Counted from the first letter of the stretch, positions 1 to 10,358 are shown. The stretch: DNA of 64,000 nt from Solimonas variicoloris DSM 15731 (GCF_000382285.1 NZ_KB907926.1:372001-436000); one strand, 5' to 3'. The notes: generated from the letters alone by a model not told the origin. Numbers and translations: made by a program.

Positions 1-1061
1 TCGGCGGCGACGAGTTCTGCATCGTGCAGGGCGGCCTCCACCAGCCGTCCGGCGCGTACAGCCTGGCGCAGCGCATCCTCACCGCGATCGCGCGGCCGAT
101 CTCGATCGGCTCGCTGTCGGTCAGCGTCACCACCTCGATCGGCATCGCCATCTTCCCGGACGATGGCACGACGCCGGAGGCGCTGCTGAAGAACGCCGAC
201 GATGCCCTGTACGCCGTCAAGCGCGGCGGACGGCACGGCTGCCGGCGCGCCGAGGGCGTCGCCGAGCCGCACGGCGCACCGGCCTGGAACATCGAATCCG
301 ATCTGCGCGAAGCCTTGAAGAACGGGCAGCTGAGCCTGGCCTTCCAGCCGCTCGCCGCTGCCGCCGACGGCAAGACCCGCGGCTTCGAGGCGCTGGTGCG
401 CTGGCAGCATCCGACGCGCGGCGCGATCCAGCCGCAGGAATTCATTCCTGTCGCCGAGTCCTGCGGACTCATCCACGAGCTCGGCGCCTGGATGCTGCGC
501 GAAGCCTGCGCGGCGGCGCAGAAATGGCCGTGGCCCCTGCAGGTCGCCATCAACGTTTCGCCGGTCCAGCTCGAGAGCCGCGAACTGCTGATGCACGTGC
601 GCGACGCGCTGGCGAGCTCGGGCCTGCCAGCATCGCGTCTGGAACTCGAAGTGACCGAGTCGGCGCTGCTCGACCATTCCGGGCACGTGATGGAAATGTT
701 CAGCCAGCTCAAGGCGCTCGGCGTCAGTCTTGCGCTCGACGACTTCGGCGCCGGCTGGTCGTCGCTGGCGACGCTGCACAGCTTCCAGTTCGATCGCATC
801 AAGATCGACCAGCGCTTCATTTCGCACATCGAATCGGACGCCCGCGCGGTCGCGATCGTGCGCGCGGTGCTGAGCCTCGCGCAGACGCTCAACGTGCCGG
901 TGACCGCCGAGGGCATCGAGGACAAGGCGCAGTTCCTCGCGCTGCGGAAGATGGGCTGCACCGAACTGCAGGGCTTCTACCTGGGCGCGCCGCAGGCGCA
1001 GGCGAAACTGCCGGACGCGCTGCCGTGGCTGCCGCCCGCCGCGGCGCCGGAGAAGCGGTAA
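1..1061 (+). CDS. GGDEF-EAL cyclic-di-GMP protein, 5' end missing
   Basis: Cyclic-di-GMP turnover protein; the window opens inside the gene. The frame reads GGDEFC from base 3, so the GGDEF signature of a diguanylate cyclase domain is visible, but everything upstream is cut off. An internal GTG at 24 is not the real start. The rest is a full EAL phosphodiesterase domain: FEALVRWQHP, INVSPVQL, ALDDFGAGWSS, IKIDQRFI and TAEGIED are all present, which are the metal- and substrate-binding motifs of active EAL enzymes. Seen: intact motifs. Inferred: the EAL half can hydrolyse c-di-GMP to pGpG; whether the GGDEF half is active cannot be judged. Sensor domains would lie upstream. It converges with the CoA-transferase gene. 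Confidence 0.93.
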   Translation, partial: GGDEFCIVQGGLHQPSGAYSLAQRILTAIARPISIGSLSVSVTTSIGIAIFPDDGTTPEALLKNADDALYAVKRGGRHGCRRAEGVAEPHGAPAWNIESDLREALKNGQLSLAFQPLAAAADGKTRGFEALVRWQHPTRGAIQPQEFIPVAESCGLIHELGAWMLREACAAAQKWPWPLQVAINVSPVQLESRELLMHVRDALASSGLPASRLELEVTESALLDHSGHVMEMFSQLKALGVSLALDDFGAGWSSLATLHSFQFDRIKIDQRFISHIESDARAVAIVRAVLSLAQTLNVPVTAEGIEDKAQFLALRKMGCTELQGFYLGAPQAQAKLPDALPWLPPAAAPEKR

Positions 1062-1070
1062 GGCAAGACG

Positions 1071-1091
1071 CCCCGGCGCTGCGCGCCGGGG
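1071..1091. terminator. GC hairpin between convergent genes
   Basis: Perfect 9-bp inverted repeat (CCCCGGCGC / GCGCCGGGG) with a 3-nt loop, in the 39-bp gap between two convergent genes. There is no T-run, so it is a weak intrinsic terminator at best or an mRNA 3'-end stabiliser for both transcripts. Confidence 0.55.
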
Positions 1092-1100
1092 CCTGGCATC

Positions 1101-2615
1101 TCAGGCGACGGCGCTCGCGCGCGGCAGCAAGCGCATCGTGCCGGTATCGCGATAGCGCGTGTGCCAGGCGATCGCTTCTTCGAGAATGTGCGGCGTGTTG
1201 CCGCCGCGCTGGCAGGCGGCGCGGAAGTAGTCGCGCAGCACATCGCGGTAGATCGGGTGCACGCAGTTCTCGATGATCGTGCGGGCGCGCTCGCGCGGCG
1301 CCAGGCCGCGCAGATCGGCGAGGCCCTGCTCGGTGACGATGATGTCGACGTCGTGCTCGGTGTGATCGACGTGCGCAACGAACGGCACCACGCTGGAGAT
1401 ATCCCCGTCCTTGGCGATCGACTTGGTGACGAACACCGACAGGTGCGCATTGCGCGCGAAATCGCCGGAGCCGCCGATGCCGTTCATCATGTGCGTGCCG
1501 CCGACGTGCGTCGAATTGACGTTGCCGTAGATGTCGCACTCCAGCGCGGTGTTGATCGTGATCAGGCCGAGGCGGCGGATGACCTCGGGATGGTTGCTGA
1601 TCTCCTGCGGGCGCAGCACCAGGTAGCGCTTGTAGTGATCGATGCCGGCGAGCACGCGCTCGTAGAGCGGTTTCGACAGCGTGATCGACGAGGCCGAGGC
1701 GAACGCCAGCTTGCCGGCGTCGATCAGCTCGATCGAGCTGTCCTGCAGCACTTCCGAATACATCTTCAGGCTGTGGAACTGCGACTCGATCAGGCCGTGC
1801 AGCACGGCGTTGGCGATCGTGCCGATGCCCGCCTGCAGCGGCTGCAGTGTCAGCGGCAGGCGCCCGACGCGGACCTCGTTGCGCAGGAACTCGTCGAGAT
1901 GGCCGGCGATCGCGCGCGTCTCGGCGTCCGGCGGCAGCACGTTGGACGGGCTGTCGGCCTTGTTGGTGATGACGATCGCGACGATCTTTTCCGGATCGAC
2001 CGGAATGTACGGCAGGCCGATGCGCTGTTCCGGCGTGATCAGCGGGATCGGCAGGCGATGCGGCCGGTAAGTGGGAATGAAGATGTCGTGCAGGCCTTCG
2101 AGCGCCGCCGGCATCGTCAGATTGATCTCGACGATGATCTTGTCGGCGAGAATCGCGAAGCTCGCGGAATTGCCGACCGACGTGGTCGGCACGATGCCGC
2201 CATGCTCGGTGATCGCGGTCGCCTCGATCACGGCGACGTCGACCGGCGCCAGCTGGCGGCCGCGCAGCTGCTCGACCGTTTCCGACAGGTGCTGGTCGAT
2301 GAACATCACTTCGCCGGCGTTGATCTTGCGGCGCAGCGTCGGATCGGACTGGAACGGCATGCGGCGACCGATGACGCCGGCCTCCGACAGCACTTTGTCG
2401 ATGTCATTGCCGAGCGAGGCGCCCGTCATCAGCGTGATTTTCAGCGGCGCGTTCGCGGCCCGCTCGGCGAGCGCCAGCGGCACGGCCTTGCAGTCGCCGG
2501 CGCGCGTGAAGCCGCTCATGCCGACCGTCATGCCGTCCTCGATCAGGGCAGCCGCCTGATCGGCGCTCATGATGCGGCTGGCAAGGCTGGGGCGACGGAT
2601 GCGATCGGAGTACAT
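1101..2615 (-). CDS. Acetyl-CoA hydrolase/transferase family, succinyl-CoA:acetate CoA-transferase type
   Basis: 504-residue enzyme predicted to move CoA between acyl groups such as succinyl-CoA and acetate, in the cytoplasm. Family features seen: GMSGFTRAGDCK near the N-terminus, GIGTIANAVLHGL, the EVLQD stretch that carries the catalytic glutamate in this family, and a C-terminal half with GIGGSGDFARNA and TEQGLADLRG. The length fits the succinate CoA-transferase subfamily. Start chosen at the ATG giving MYSDRIRRP because a GAGGAAA Shine-Dalgarno lies just upstream; the frame stays open to 2804 but that extension looks non-coding. No acetate-metabolism neighbours are seen. A candidate FNR-type promoter lies about 210 bases upstream. 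Substrate choice is inferred. Confidence 0.9.
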   Translation of the reverse strand: MYSDRIRRPSLASRIMSADQAAALIEDGMTVGMSGFTRAGDCKAVPLALAERAANAPLKITLMTGASLGNDIDKVLSEAGVIGRRMPFQSDPTLRRKINAGEVMFIDQHLSETVEQLRGRQLAPVDVAVIEATAITEHGGIVPTTSVGNSASFAILADKIIVEINLTMPAALEGLHDIFIPTYRPHRLPIPLITPEQRIGLPYIPVDPEKIVAIVITNKADSPSNVLPPDAETRAIAGHLDEFLRNEVRVGRLPLTLQPLQAGIGTIANAVLHGLIESQFHSLKMYSEVLQDSSIELIDAGKLAFASASSITLSKPLYERVLAGIDHYKRYLVLRPQEISNHPEVIRRLGLITINTALECDIYGNVNSTHVGGTHMMNGIGGSGDFARNAHLSVFVTKSIAKDGDISSVVPFVAHVDHTEHDVDIIVTEQGLADLRGLAPRERARTIIENCVHPIYRDVLRDYFRAACQRGGNTPHILEEAIAWHTRYRDTGTMRLLPRASAVA

Positions 2616-2828
2616 GGCCTTTCCTCGGGCTGAACGTTTATCGTGCGGCGCGTCTCGCGCGGCCGCGATGGTAACGACCGGCGCTCGGCCAGTTTGTCGT
2701 CTCGGCGACATTCGCAGGGATTCCCCGCCAGACGGCAGGCCGCCGGCGGTCGGGGAGGTCCGCCGGCGGCCCCGGCTGGCGCATTTGCGGGGTCCCGACA
2801 CCACTCGGGGGTTCGCGCCAACGACTTC

Positions 2829-2869
2829 ATCTTAGATCGGCCACCCGGCGCGGCCTTGACCGGCGTCAA
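2829..2869 (-). promoter_or_regulatory. Candidate FNR/ANR-type class II promoter for the CoA-transferase
   Basis: TTGAC-CGGC-GTCAA at 2856-2869 is a perfect 14-bp dyad of the FNR/FixK/DNR type. Reading the minus strand, a TAAGAT -10 (2834-2829) follows after 21 bases, close to the 22 expected for an activator site centred at -41.5. The transcript would begin near 2822 with a leader of about 200 nt. Seen: dyad and spacing. Inferred: oxygen- or nitric-oxide-responsive activation. Confidence 0.4.
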
Positions 2870-3013
2870 TCCGGCGCGTGGGGCATGCCGCGAAACGGAC
2901 CGCCTTCGGTGCGGCCGCTAACGCAAGGCATCGCGGCTCGGCGCCATCCCGCCCGCACGCACGCGTCCGGCCGGCGGCGCCTGCCTCGCCACCGGCGGTT
3001 CGGGCCGGCGCCC

Positions 3014-3019
3014 TATAAT
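3014..3019 (+). promoter_or_regulatory. -10 element placing argA on a leaderless mRNA
   Basis: Perfect TATAAT followed by six bases and then the argA ATG. With the usual 6-7 nt between -10 and start site, transcription would begin at or next to the A of the ATG. No clear -35 and no Shine-Dalgarno were seen. Confidence 0.5.
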
Positions 3020-3025
3020 TCGCGC

Positions 3026-4342
3026 ATGAACCCGTCCGACTTCGTTTCCGTGCTGCGCGGTTGCGCGCCGTATGTGCATGCGCACAACGGCCGCGTGTTT
3101 GTCATCGCCTTCGGCGGCGAAGCGGCCGAGCGACCGGACTTCGACTCGCTGATCTACGACATCGCCCTGCTGCACAGCCTCGGCGTCAAGCTGATCCTCG
3201 TGCACGGCATCCGCCCGCAGATCGACGCCCGGCTCAAGGCCCAGAGCATCGAACCGCGCTTCGTCGACAACGTGCGCGTCACCGACCGCGCCGCGCTCGA
3301 ATGCGCCAAGGCCGCCGCCGGCAGCGTGCGCATGGACATCGAGGCGCGCCTGTCGACCTCGCTGGCGTCGACGCCGATGGGCGGCGCGCGCCTGCGCGTC
3401 GCCGGCGGCAACTGGATCACCGCGCGCCCGGTCGGCGTGCGCAGCGGCATCGACCACCAGTTCACCGGCGAAGTCCGCCGCGTCGACACCGAGACGATCG
3501 CCCAGGTGCTCGCGCAGGATCGCGTCGCGCTGCTGTCGCCGATCGGCTACTCGCCGACCGGCGAAGCGTTCAACCTGCGCGCCGAGGACCTGGCGACCGC
3601 TGTCGCCGTGGCGATGGGCGCCGACAAGCTGGTCTTCGTCACGCCAACCAATCCCGACCAGTGGGGCCTCGCCGAGGGCACCGGCGACGCCGGCCAGCTG
3701 TCCTGGGCCGAGGGCGAGCAGCTGCTCGAATCCGGCACGCTGACGCCCATCGACCACGGCTACCTGCAGGCCGCGCTCGCCGCCACCAAGGGCGGCGTCA
3801 AACGCATCCACCTCGTCGGCCACGACGATGGCGCGCTGCTGCGCGAGCTGTACACGCGCGACGGCGTCGGCCTGATGCTGTATTCGGATGCCGACTACGA
3901 AGCCACGCGCGACGCCACCATCGAGGACGTCGGCGGCGTGATGGCGCTGATCCAGCCGCTCGAACAGCAGGGCATCCTCGTGCCGCGCTCACGCGAGCAG
4001 CTGGAGCTCGACATCCAGCACTTCAACGTCATCGTCCGCGACGGTCTGGTCATCGCCTGCTGCGCGCTGTTCCCGTTTCCGCAGAACGCGATGGGTGAGC
4101 TGGCCTGCGTCGCCGTGCACCCGGAATACCGCCGCGCCGGCCGCGCCAGCGCGCTGCTCAAGCGCGTCGAGAGCGAAGCCCGCGCGATGGGCCTGAAGAA
4201 ACTGTTCAGCCTCACCACGCACACCCCGCACTGGTTCATCGAGCACGGCTTCCACAAGGCGCCGATCGACGAGCTGCCAGTGCAGAAGCAGCGCCTCTAC
4301 AACTACCAGCGCAATTCGCTGGTGGTGATCAAGGACCTGTAG
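3026..4342 (+). CDS. argA: N-acetylglutamate synthase (amino-acid acetyltransferase)
   Basis: First step of arginine biosynthesis: acetyl-CoA plus glutamate to N-acetylglutamate, cytoplasmic. 438 residues, near the 443 of E. coli ArgA. The N-terminal amino-acid-kinase-like domain (about residues 20-270) has FVIAFGGEA and LILVHGIRPQID, and mediates arginine feedback in this family. The C-terminal GNAT domain (about 290-430) has VAVHPEYRRAGRASALL, the acetyl-CoA loop, and WFIEHGF. Start set at the ATG giving MNPSDFVSVL; a longer open frame to 2885 has no ribosome binding site and would read through the TATAAT promoter. Stand-alone gene followed by mrr after 155 bp. Confidence 0.96.
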   Translation: MNPSDFVSVLRGCAPYVHAHNGRVFVIAFGGEAAERPDFDSLIYDIALLHSLGVKLILVHGIRPQIDARLKAQSIEPRFVDNVRVTDRAALECAKAAAGSVRMDIEARLSTSLASTPMGGARLRVAGGNWITARPVGVRSGIDHQFTGEVRRVDTETIAQVLAQDRVALLSPIGYSPTGEAFNLRAEDLATAVAVAMGADKLVFVTPTNPDQWGLAEGTGDAGQLSWAEGEQLLESGTLTPIDHGYLQAALAATKGGVKRIHLVGHDDGALLRELYTRDGVGLMLYSDADYEATRDATIEDVGGVMALIQPLEQQGILVPRSREQLELDIQHFNVIVRDGLVIACCALFPFPQNAMGELACVAVHPEYRRAGRASALLKRVESEARAMGLKKLFSLTTHTPHWFIEHGFHKAPIDELPVQKQRLYNYQRNSLVVIKDL

Positions 4343-4497
4343 CAGGTCGCCATACCGCCGGGGCCGACAGCGACGAGCCGAGTCCGCGCGCCGATGAGCT
4401 TCCTCGGTGAGGCGACTGGCACGCCGGCACCCGCGCTGCAACTGCACAAGAGGCAGCCTGCACGTTAGCCTTTGCGGGCCAAGCTTGGGGAAGCGCC

Positions 4498-5427
4498 GTG
4501 CCTGTACCGACTTTCGACCAGTTCATCGAACCGATCCTGCGCCATCTCGCCGCACATCCGGAAGGCGTGCCGGCGCACGCCGCGCACGAAGCGGCGGCAG
4601 GAGCGCTGGGCCTGAGCGCCGAGCAGCGGCAGGAACAGATCGGCAGCGGCCAGGCGACGTACAAGAACCGCTCCGGCTGGGCGCACGACCGCCTGAAGCG
4701 CGCGGGCCTGTCGACAAGCCCTCGCCGGGGTTATTGGAAGCTGACCGACGCCGGCATCGCTTACGCTCGCGAGCACGCGTCGCCGCTGCCCGCCAAGGAG
4801 GTCGAACGGCTGGCGACCGCCAACGTGGCGCTGCGACTCGGCAACAACGACCCGCAGAGCAAACCGGCCATGCCGGACATCGCCCCGCCGTCGATCCCTC
4901 CCGGCGCGCCGGTCAGCCCTGAAGAACGCCTCGAACAGGCATTGCAGGAACTGCGTGACAGCGCCGCGGCCGATCTGCTCGAAAGCCTCAAGCGCGCCTC
5001 TCCCCTGCATTTCGAGAACATCGTGCTCGATGTCCTGCACGCGCTCGGTTACGGCGCGAGCCGCGACGACCTGCAGCGCGTCGGCGGCAGCGGCGACGGC
5101 GGCATCGACGGCGTGATCTCGCTCGACAAGCTCGGCCTGGAAAAGGTTTACGTACAGGCCAAGCGCTGGAAGGAAAACACGGTCGGCCGTCCGGACCTGC
5201 AGGCCTTCTACGGCGCGCTGGCCGGCCAGAGGGCGAAGCGCGGCGTCTTCATCACGACGTCCAGCTTCACGCCGCAGGCTCAGGACTTCGCGAAGTCCGT
5301 CGAGGGCATCGTCCTCGTCGACGGCGCCAGGCTCGTGCATCTGATGATCGAGCACGAGGTCGGCGTCTCGTCGCGCATCATCAAAGTGCCGAAGCTCGAC
5401 AGCGACTATTTCGACGAAGACAGCTGA
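4498..5427 (+). CDS. mrr: Mrr-type type IV restriction endonuclease
   Basis: 309 residues, close to E. coli Mrr (304). Mrr enzymes cut DNA carrying foreign methylation. The N-terminal winged-helix Mrr_N domain (about 1-100) includes TYKNRSGWAHDRLKRAGL and the RRGYWKLTDAG wing. The C-terminal PD-(D/E)xK nuclease domain (about 165-290) has LHFENIVLDVLHALGY, GGSGDGGIDGVI and VYVQAKRW, giving the D...QAK catalytic pattern. GTG start at 4498, supported by GGGGA upstream. Sits alone between argA and bioA with no modification gene, as expected for a type IV enzyme. Such genes are often horizontally acquired, though base composition matches the neighbours by eye. Confidence 0.93.
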   Translation: MPVPTFDQFIEPILRHLAAHPEGVPAHAAHEAAAGALGLSAEQRQEQIGSGQATYKNRSGWAHDRLKRAGLSTSPRRGYWKLTDAGIAYAREHASPLPAKEVERLATANVALRLGNNDPQSKPAMPDIAPPSIPPGAPVSPEERLEQALQELRDSAAADLLESLKRASPLHFENIVLDVLHALGYGASRDDLQRVGGSGDGGIDGVISLDKLGLEKVYVQAKRWKENTVGRPDLQAFYGALAGQRAKRGVFITTSSFTPQAQDFAKSVEGIVLVDGARLVHLMIEHEVGVSSRIIKVPKLDSDYFDEDS

Positions 5428-5584
5428 ACGCATCCGCGCAGCTCTCCCCACCGAACGAGGGGCGGACGCCCGACTCGGGCAGCAAGCCGGCGCAACGGCG
5501 GCGCCGTTACAATTTCGAATCACTGTCGACAAGCCGCAGCCGGCGTTGCCGGACCGTAACGCCGCGGCCACCGTACCCTGCCCC

Positions 5585-6979
5585 ATGACCAACGAAGACT
5601 GGAAGCAACGCTCGCTCGCGCATGTCTGGCATCCCTGCACGCAGATGCGCGACCACGCCGGCGCCGCGCCGGAAATCCCGCTGATTCCCATCGCGCGCGC
5701 CGAGGGCGTCTGGCTCGAGGACTTCGAGGGCAAGCGTTATCTGGACGCGGTCAGCTCGTGGTGGACGAACATCTTCGGCCACCGCCACCCGGCGATCGTC
5801 GCGGCGCTCAAGGATCAGCTCGACACGCTCGACCACGTCATCTTCGCCGGCTTCACGCACGCGCCGGCCGTCGAACTCGCGGAGCGCCTCGTGCGCCTCG
5901 CGCCGCCGGGCCTGAATCGCTGCTTCTTCGCCGACAACGGCTCGTCGGCGGTCGAGGTCGCGCTGAAGATGAGCTTTCACTACTGGCGCAACGTCGGCAA
6001 GACGAAGAAGACACGCTTCATCGCGCTCGACAACAGCTACCACGGCGAGACGCTCGGCGCGCTCGCGGTCGGCGGCCCGAGCATGTACCGCGACACCTAC
6101 GCGCCGCTCCTGCTGCAGCCGATCCACGTGCCCTCGCCCGACTGCTACCCGCGCGGCGCCGGCGAGAGCTGGGAGGACTACACGCGCCGCCAGTTCTGGC
6201 ACATGGAGCAGGTGCTGGAGCGCCATGCCGACGAAGTCTGCGCGGTGATCGTCGAGCCGCTGATCCAGTGCGCCGGCGGCATGCGCATGTACCACCCGCT
6301 GTACCTGACCCTGCTGCGCGAGGCCTGCGACCGCCACGGCGTGCACCTGATCGCCGACGAGATCGCCGTCGGCTTCGGCCGCACCGGCCGCATGTGGGCC
6401 TGCGACTGGGCGCCGCCGCCGCGCCACGACGAGGACGCGCAGCCCGGCATCACGCCGGACTTCATGTGCCTGTCGAAAGGCATCACCGGCGGCACCCTGC
6501 CGCTGGCGGTGACGCTGACGCGCGAGTCGATCTACGAGGCGTTCTGGGCCGAGTACCGCGAGGGCAAGGCCTTTTTGCATTCGCACTCGTACACCGGCAA
6601 TCCGCTCGCCTGCCGCGCCGCGCTGGCGACGCTGGATCTGTTCGAGGAAACGCGCGCGCTGGCGACCAACCGCGCCGTCGCGCAGCTGATGTGGGCGCAG
6701 ACCGCCGAGCTGCGCCAGCTGCCGCATGTCGCCGAGGTGCGCCAGCAGGGCATGGTGCTGGCGATCGAGATGGCGAAAAACATTCGCACCAAGGAACCGT
6801 TCCCGGCCGCCGAGCGCCGCGGCCTGCGCGTCTACAACTACGCGCTCGAACAGGGCGTGCTGCTGCGCCCGCTCGGCAACGTCATCTACTTCATGCCGCC
6901 GTACGTCATCACGCCGAAGGAGATCGAACGGCTCGTGCAGGTCGCGACCGAGGGCATCCGCCGCGCCGTGCGCGACTGA
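5585..6979 (+). CDS. bioA: Adenosylmethionine-8-amino-7-oxononanoate aminotransferase
   Basis: Biotin pathway: transfers an amino group from S-adenosylmethionine to KAPA to give DAPA, using PLP. 464 residues, fold-type I aminotransferase. Seen: HVWHPCTQMRDH and AVSSWWTNIFGHRHP near the N-terminus (BioA signatures), DNGSSAVEVALKM for PLP phosphate binding, LIADEIAVGFGRTG with the cofactor Asp, and FMCLSKGITGG with the Schiff-base lysine. Start at the ATG (MTNEDWKQRS); the frame extends to a TTG at 5546 but that segment is unlike the family. A GTTACAAT element near 5505-5512 is a possible -10. Other bio genes are not in the window, and no BirA-type operator was seen. Confidence 0.96.
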   Translation: MTNEDWKQRSLAHVWHPCTQMRDHAGAAPEIPLIPIARAEGVWLEDFEGKRYLDAVSSWWTNIFGHRHPAIVAALKDQLDTLDHVIFAGFTHAPAVELAERLVRLAPPGLNRCFFADNGSSAVEVALKMSFHYWRNVGKTKKTRFIALDNSYHGETLGALAVGGPSMYRDTYAPLLLQPIHVPSPDCYPRGAGESWEDYTRRQFWHMEQVLERHADEVCAVIVEPLIQCAGGMRMYHPLYLTLLREACDRHGVHLIADEIAVGFGRTGRMWACDWAPPPRHDEDAQPGITPDFMCLSKGITGGTLPLAVTLTRESIYEAFWAEYREGKAFLHSHSYTGNPLACRAALATLDLFEETRALATNRAVAQLMWAQTAELRQLPHVAEVRQQGMVLAIEMAKNIRTKEPFPAAERRGLRVYNYALEQGVLLRPLGNVIYFMPPYVITPKEIERLVQVATEGIRRAVRD

Positions 6980-7095
6980 CATTGACCTGACACCGGCACG
7001 TCGGCCGCGACCGGCGTGCGCGCGCCACAGCGCTCTGTCATCGCCGTTTCACTTCGCTCCCGCATCGTCGGCGTTTTCTTCGGGGGAAGACGGCG

Positions 7096-8637
7096 ATGCG
7101 GATGCGGGCCTGGCGGGCGGGCGTGGCGGCGGCGATGGCACTCGCGTTCGCGGCCTGCGGCGGTGGCGGTGGCGGTGGCAGCGACGGCGGCAACGGCGGC
7201 ACGCACTACCGGCTCGCGGTCAGCGTCAGCGGCGCCGGCCGCGTAGTCTCGGCGCCAAGTGGCATCGATTGCGGCACGCAGTGCGAGGCGAATCTGCCCG
7301 CCGGCAGCACGGTGGTGCTGACGGCGACACCGGCCGACGGCCAGCAGTTCGACGGCTTCACGGGCGCCTGCAGCGGCACGAGCTGCACGCTGCGGCTCGA
7401 CGCCGACGCCCGCGTCAGCGCGCGCTTCTCGGCCGCGCCGGTGGTCAAGGCCTGCGACGAGGATCCGGACGCGCCGACCACGCCGCTGCAGCACTACCGC
7501 GGCCTGATCCACGCTCACACCGCGTACTCGGACGGCGACATCCGCTCCAAGCCGCACGACGTGTTCCAGGCCGCGTACGACCAGCAGCTGTCATTCGCCG
7601 CCGTCACCGACCATTCCGACACGCTCAACGGTCTGCTCTATCTCTCCGTCGGCTCGGACTGCTTCAGCTCGCTGCAGGGCCTGCTGACCTGCCTGGTCCC
7701 GCAGGCCGGCGACTTCCGCAAGTGGGAGATGACGCAGCAGCAGGTCGACGCCGACCGCAGCGAGCGCTTCCTGCCGATTCGCGGCTTCGAGTGGACCTCG
7801 GACCGCTTCGGCCACATCAACGTGCTGTTCGGCCGCAACTTCTCGAACGCCAAGCTCGACGGCGGCTACCTGCTGACGATGGACGCGTTCTGGAGCTGGC
7901 TGGCGCGCGCGCCGGGCCCGGACGCGACGCCGGGCGTAACCGCGCTCGGCGGCGGCGCCGACAGCCTGGCGATCTTCAACCACCCCGGCGACAAGTGCCT
8001 CAGCGACAGCGACGCCGGCTGCAACTGGAACGACTTCGCCTACATCGACAGCGTCGACGCGCAGATGGTCGGCATCGAACTCGCGAACGACCATCGCCAC
8101 GACCGCTACGCCGACGCCTACATGCGGGCGCTGGACCGCGGCTGGCACGTCGGCGCGGTCGGCGCCGAGGACATGCACGACACCACCTGGGCACAGCCGC
8201 AGCATCCGAAGACCGTGGTGCTCGCCGAATCGCTCGACGAGGCCGCCTTCAAGAAGGCGATGCAGGCGCGCCGCATGTACGCGCTGGTCAGCAACCAGCC
8301 GAACGAAGACCTGCGCATCAGCCTCGACGCCGAGGGCCACGCGATGGGCTCGCGCCTGAGCTGCAGCGCCGGCAAGACGGTGCCGCTGCGCGTGCACGTC
8401 ACGCTCGCCTCCGGCGCGCCGTTCAGCGGCATCCTGCGCCTCTACGACCGCGCCGATCCGCGGGCGCCGCTCGCCGACGGCCCGGGCAGCCCGCTCGCGA
8501 CCATCAGCGGCGACACGCTGCAGTACGCGCTGCCGGTCGCGGCCGAGGGCGAGCACTGGTTTTTCGTGCGCGTCGACAATGCCTCGGGCGAATCGCTCGC
8601 CTACACCAGCCCGATCTGGATCCGCGCGCGGCCGTAG
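7096..8637 (+). CDS. PHP-fold (CehA/McbA-like) metal-dependent phosphoesterase lipoprotein
   Basis: 513 residues. The N-terminus is a lipoprotein signal (ALAFAACGG, lipidated Cys about residue 22) followed by a Gly/Ser tether. Residues about 37-97 form an InlB B-repeat-like module (VSGAGRVVSAPSGIDCG, VVLTATPADGQQFDGFTG) with paired Cys. From about 135 a PHP metallohydrolase domain begins: LIHAHTAYSDGD, the HxHTxxSDG metal motif, then VTDHSD and later FNHPGDK. The best family guess is the CehA/McbA type, known for carbaryl-type ester or phosphoester hydrolysis; the substrate here is unknown. Probably anchored to the outer membrane. GGGGGA lies about 10 bases before the ATG; a second ATG follows two codons on. 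Confidence 0.8.
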   Translation: MRMRAWRAGVAAAMALAFAACGGGGGGGSDGGNGGTHYRLAVSVSGAGRVVSAPSGIDCGTQCEANLPAGSTVVLTATPADGQQFDGFTGACSGTSCTLRLDADARVSARFSAAPVVKACDEDPDAPTTPLQHYRGLIHAHTAYSDGDIRSKPHDVFQAAYDQQLSFAAVTDHSDTLNGLLYLSVGSDCFSSLQGLLTCLVPQAGDFRKWEMTQQQVDADRSERFLPIRGFEWTSDRFGHINVLFGRNFSNAKLDGGYLLTMDAFWSWLARAPGPDATPGVTALGGGADSLAIFNHPGDKCLSDSDAGCNWNDFAYIDSVDAQMVGIELANDHRHDRYADAYMRALDRGWHVGAVGAEDMHDTTWAQPQHPKTVVLAESLDEAAFKKAMQARRMYALVSNQPNEDLRISLDAEGHAMGSRLSCSAGKTVPLRVHVTLASGAPFSGILRLYDRADPRAPLADGPGSPLATISGDTLQYALPVAAEGEHWFFVRVDNASGESLAYTSPIWIRARP

Positions 8638-8669
8638 CGGCGCGCGGCGCTGTCGTCGTCATCACTACG

Positions 8670-8707
8670 GCTTGCGCCGCGGCGCACGGCCGCGCCGCAG
8701 CGCAAGC
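8670..8707. terminator. Long hairpin between convergent PHP gene and sdaA
   Basis: Inverted repeat GCTTGCGC...GCGCAAGC continuing, after one mismatch, into GCGGCGC/GCGCCGC around a 6-nt loop, for about 16 bp of stem. It fills the gap between two convergent stops. No strong T-run on either strand; likely a bidirectional terminator or 3'-end stabiliser. Confidence 0.55.
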
Positions 8708-8710
8708 GCC

Positions 8711-10153
<1,443 letters not shown>

Positions 10154-10190
10154 GAAGGCGCCTCCGGTATCCGATCACGAACCGAAACTG

Positions 10191-10352
10191 CGCCCCTTCT
10201 GTCGCTGCTGCCTGAGATCGTTATCCCGTCGGCGGATGCGCACGGCATCGCTTTCCAGAAGTCACAACGTCGTGCTGCGGTCCTTTTGCCTGAGAGATTC
10301 CGGGGCGGTTGCTCCTTCGGCGCCGGCGCATGCCGGTCTCTCCCGCGACGAC
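10191..10352 (-). ncRNA. Tandem glycine riboswitch in the sdaA leader
   Basis: Read on the minus strand, the first aptamer has the gcvT-motif blocks CGGGAGAGACCGG, GCGCCGAAGGAGCAA and CTCTCAGGCAAAAGGAC, closed by a P1 helix (GTCG...CGAC). Directly after it a second copy follows: TTCTGGAAAGCG, GCCGACGGGATAACGA and TCTCAGGCAGCAGCGACAG, ending AGAAGGGG. The second is less canonical (GCCGACGG for GCCGAAGG, GGCAGCAGCGAC for GGCAAAAGGAC) but aligns block by block. The array sits between a promoter and the sdaA Shine-Dalgarno. Known: this class senses glycine and often turns genes on. Inferred: glycine-induced sdaA. Confidence 0.88.
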
Positions 10353-10358
10353 GGCACC

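Larger units (their letters stand above)
2616..3025. other. 410-bp divergent intergenic region
   Basis: No convincing gene in this gap between the divergent CoA-transferase and argA. It contains a perfect FNR/FixK-like palindrome with a suitably spaced -10 facing the CoA-transferase, and a TATAAT six bases before the argA start. The open frames that cross it are extensions of flanking reading frames without a ribosome binding site. Confidence 0.7.

Noticed and set aside
4343-5584. Genomic island around mrr
   Set aside because: No integrase, repeat, tRNA or clear composition shift is visible around it; the only hint is the gene type.
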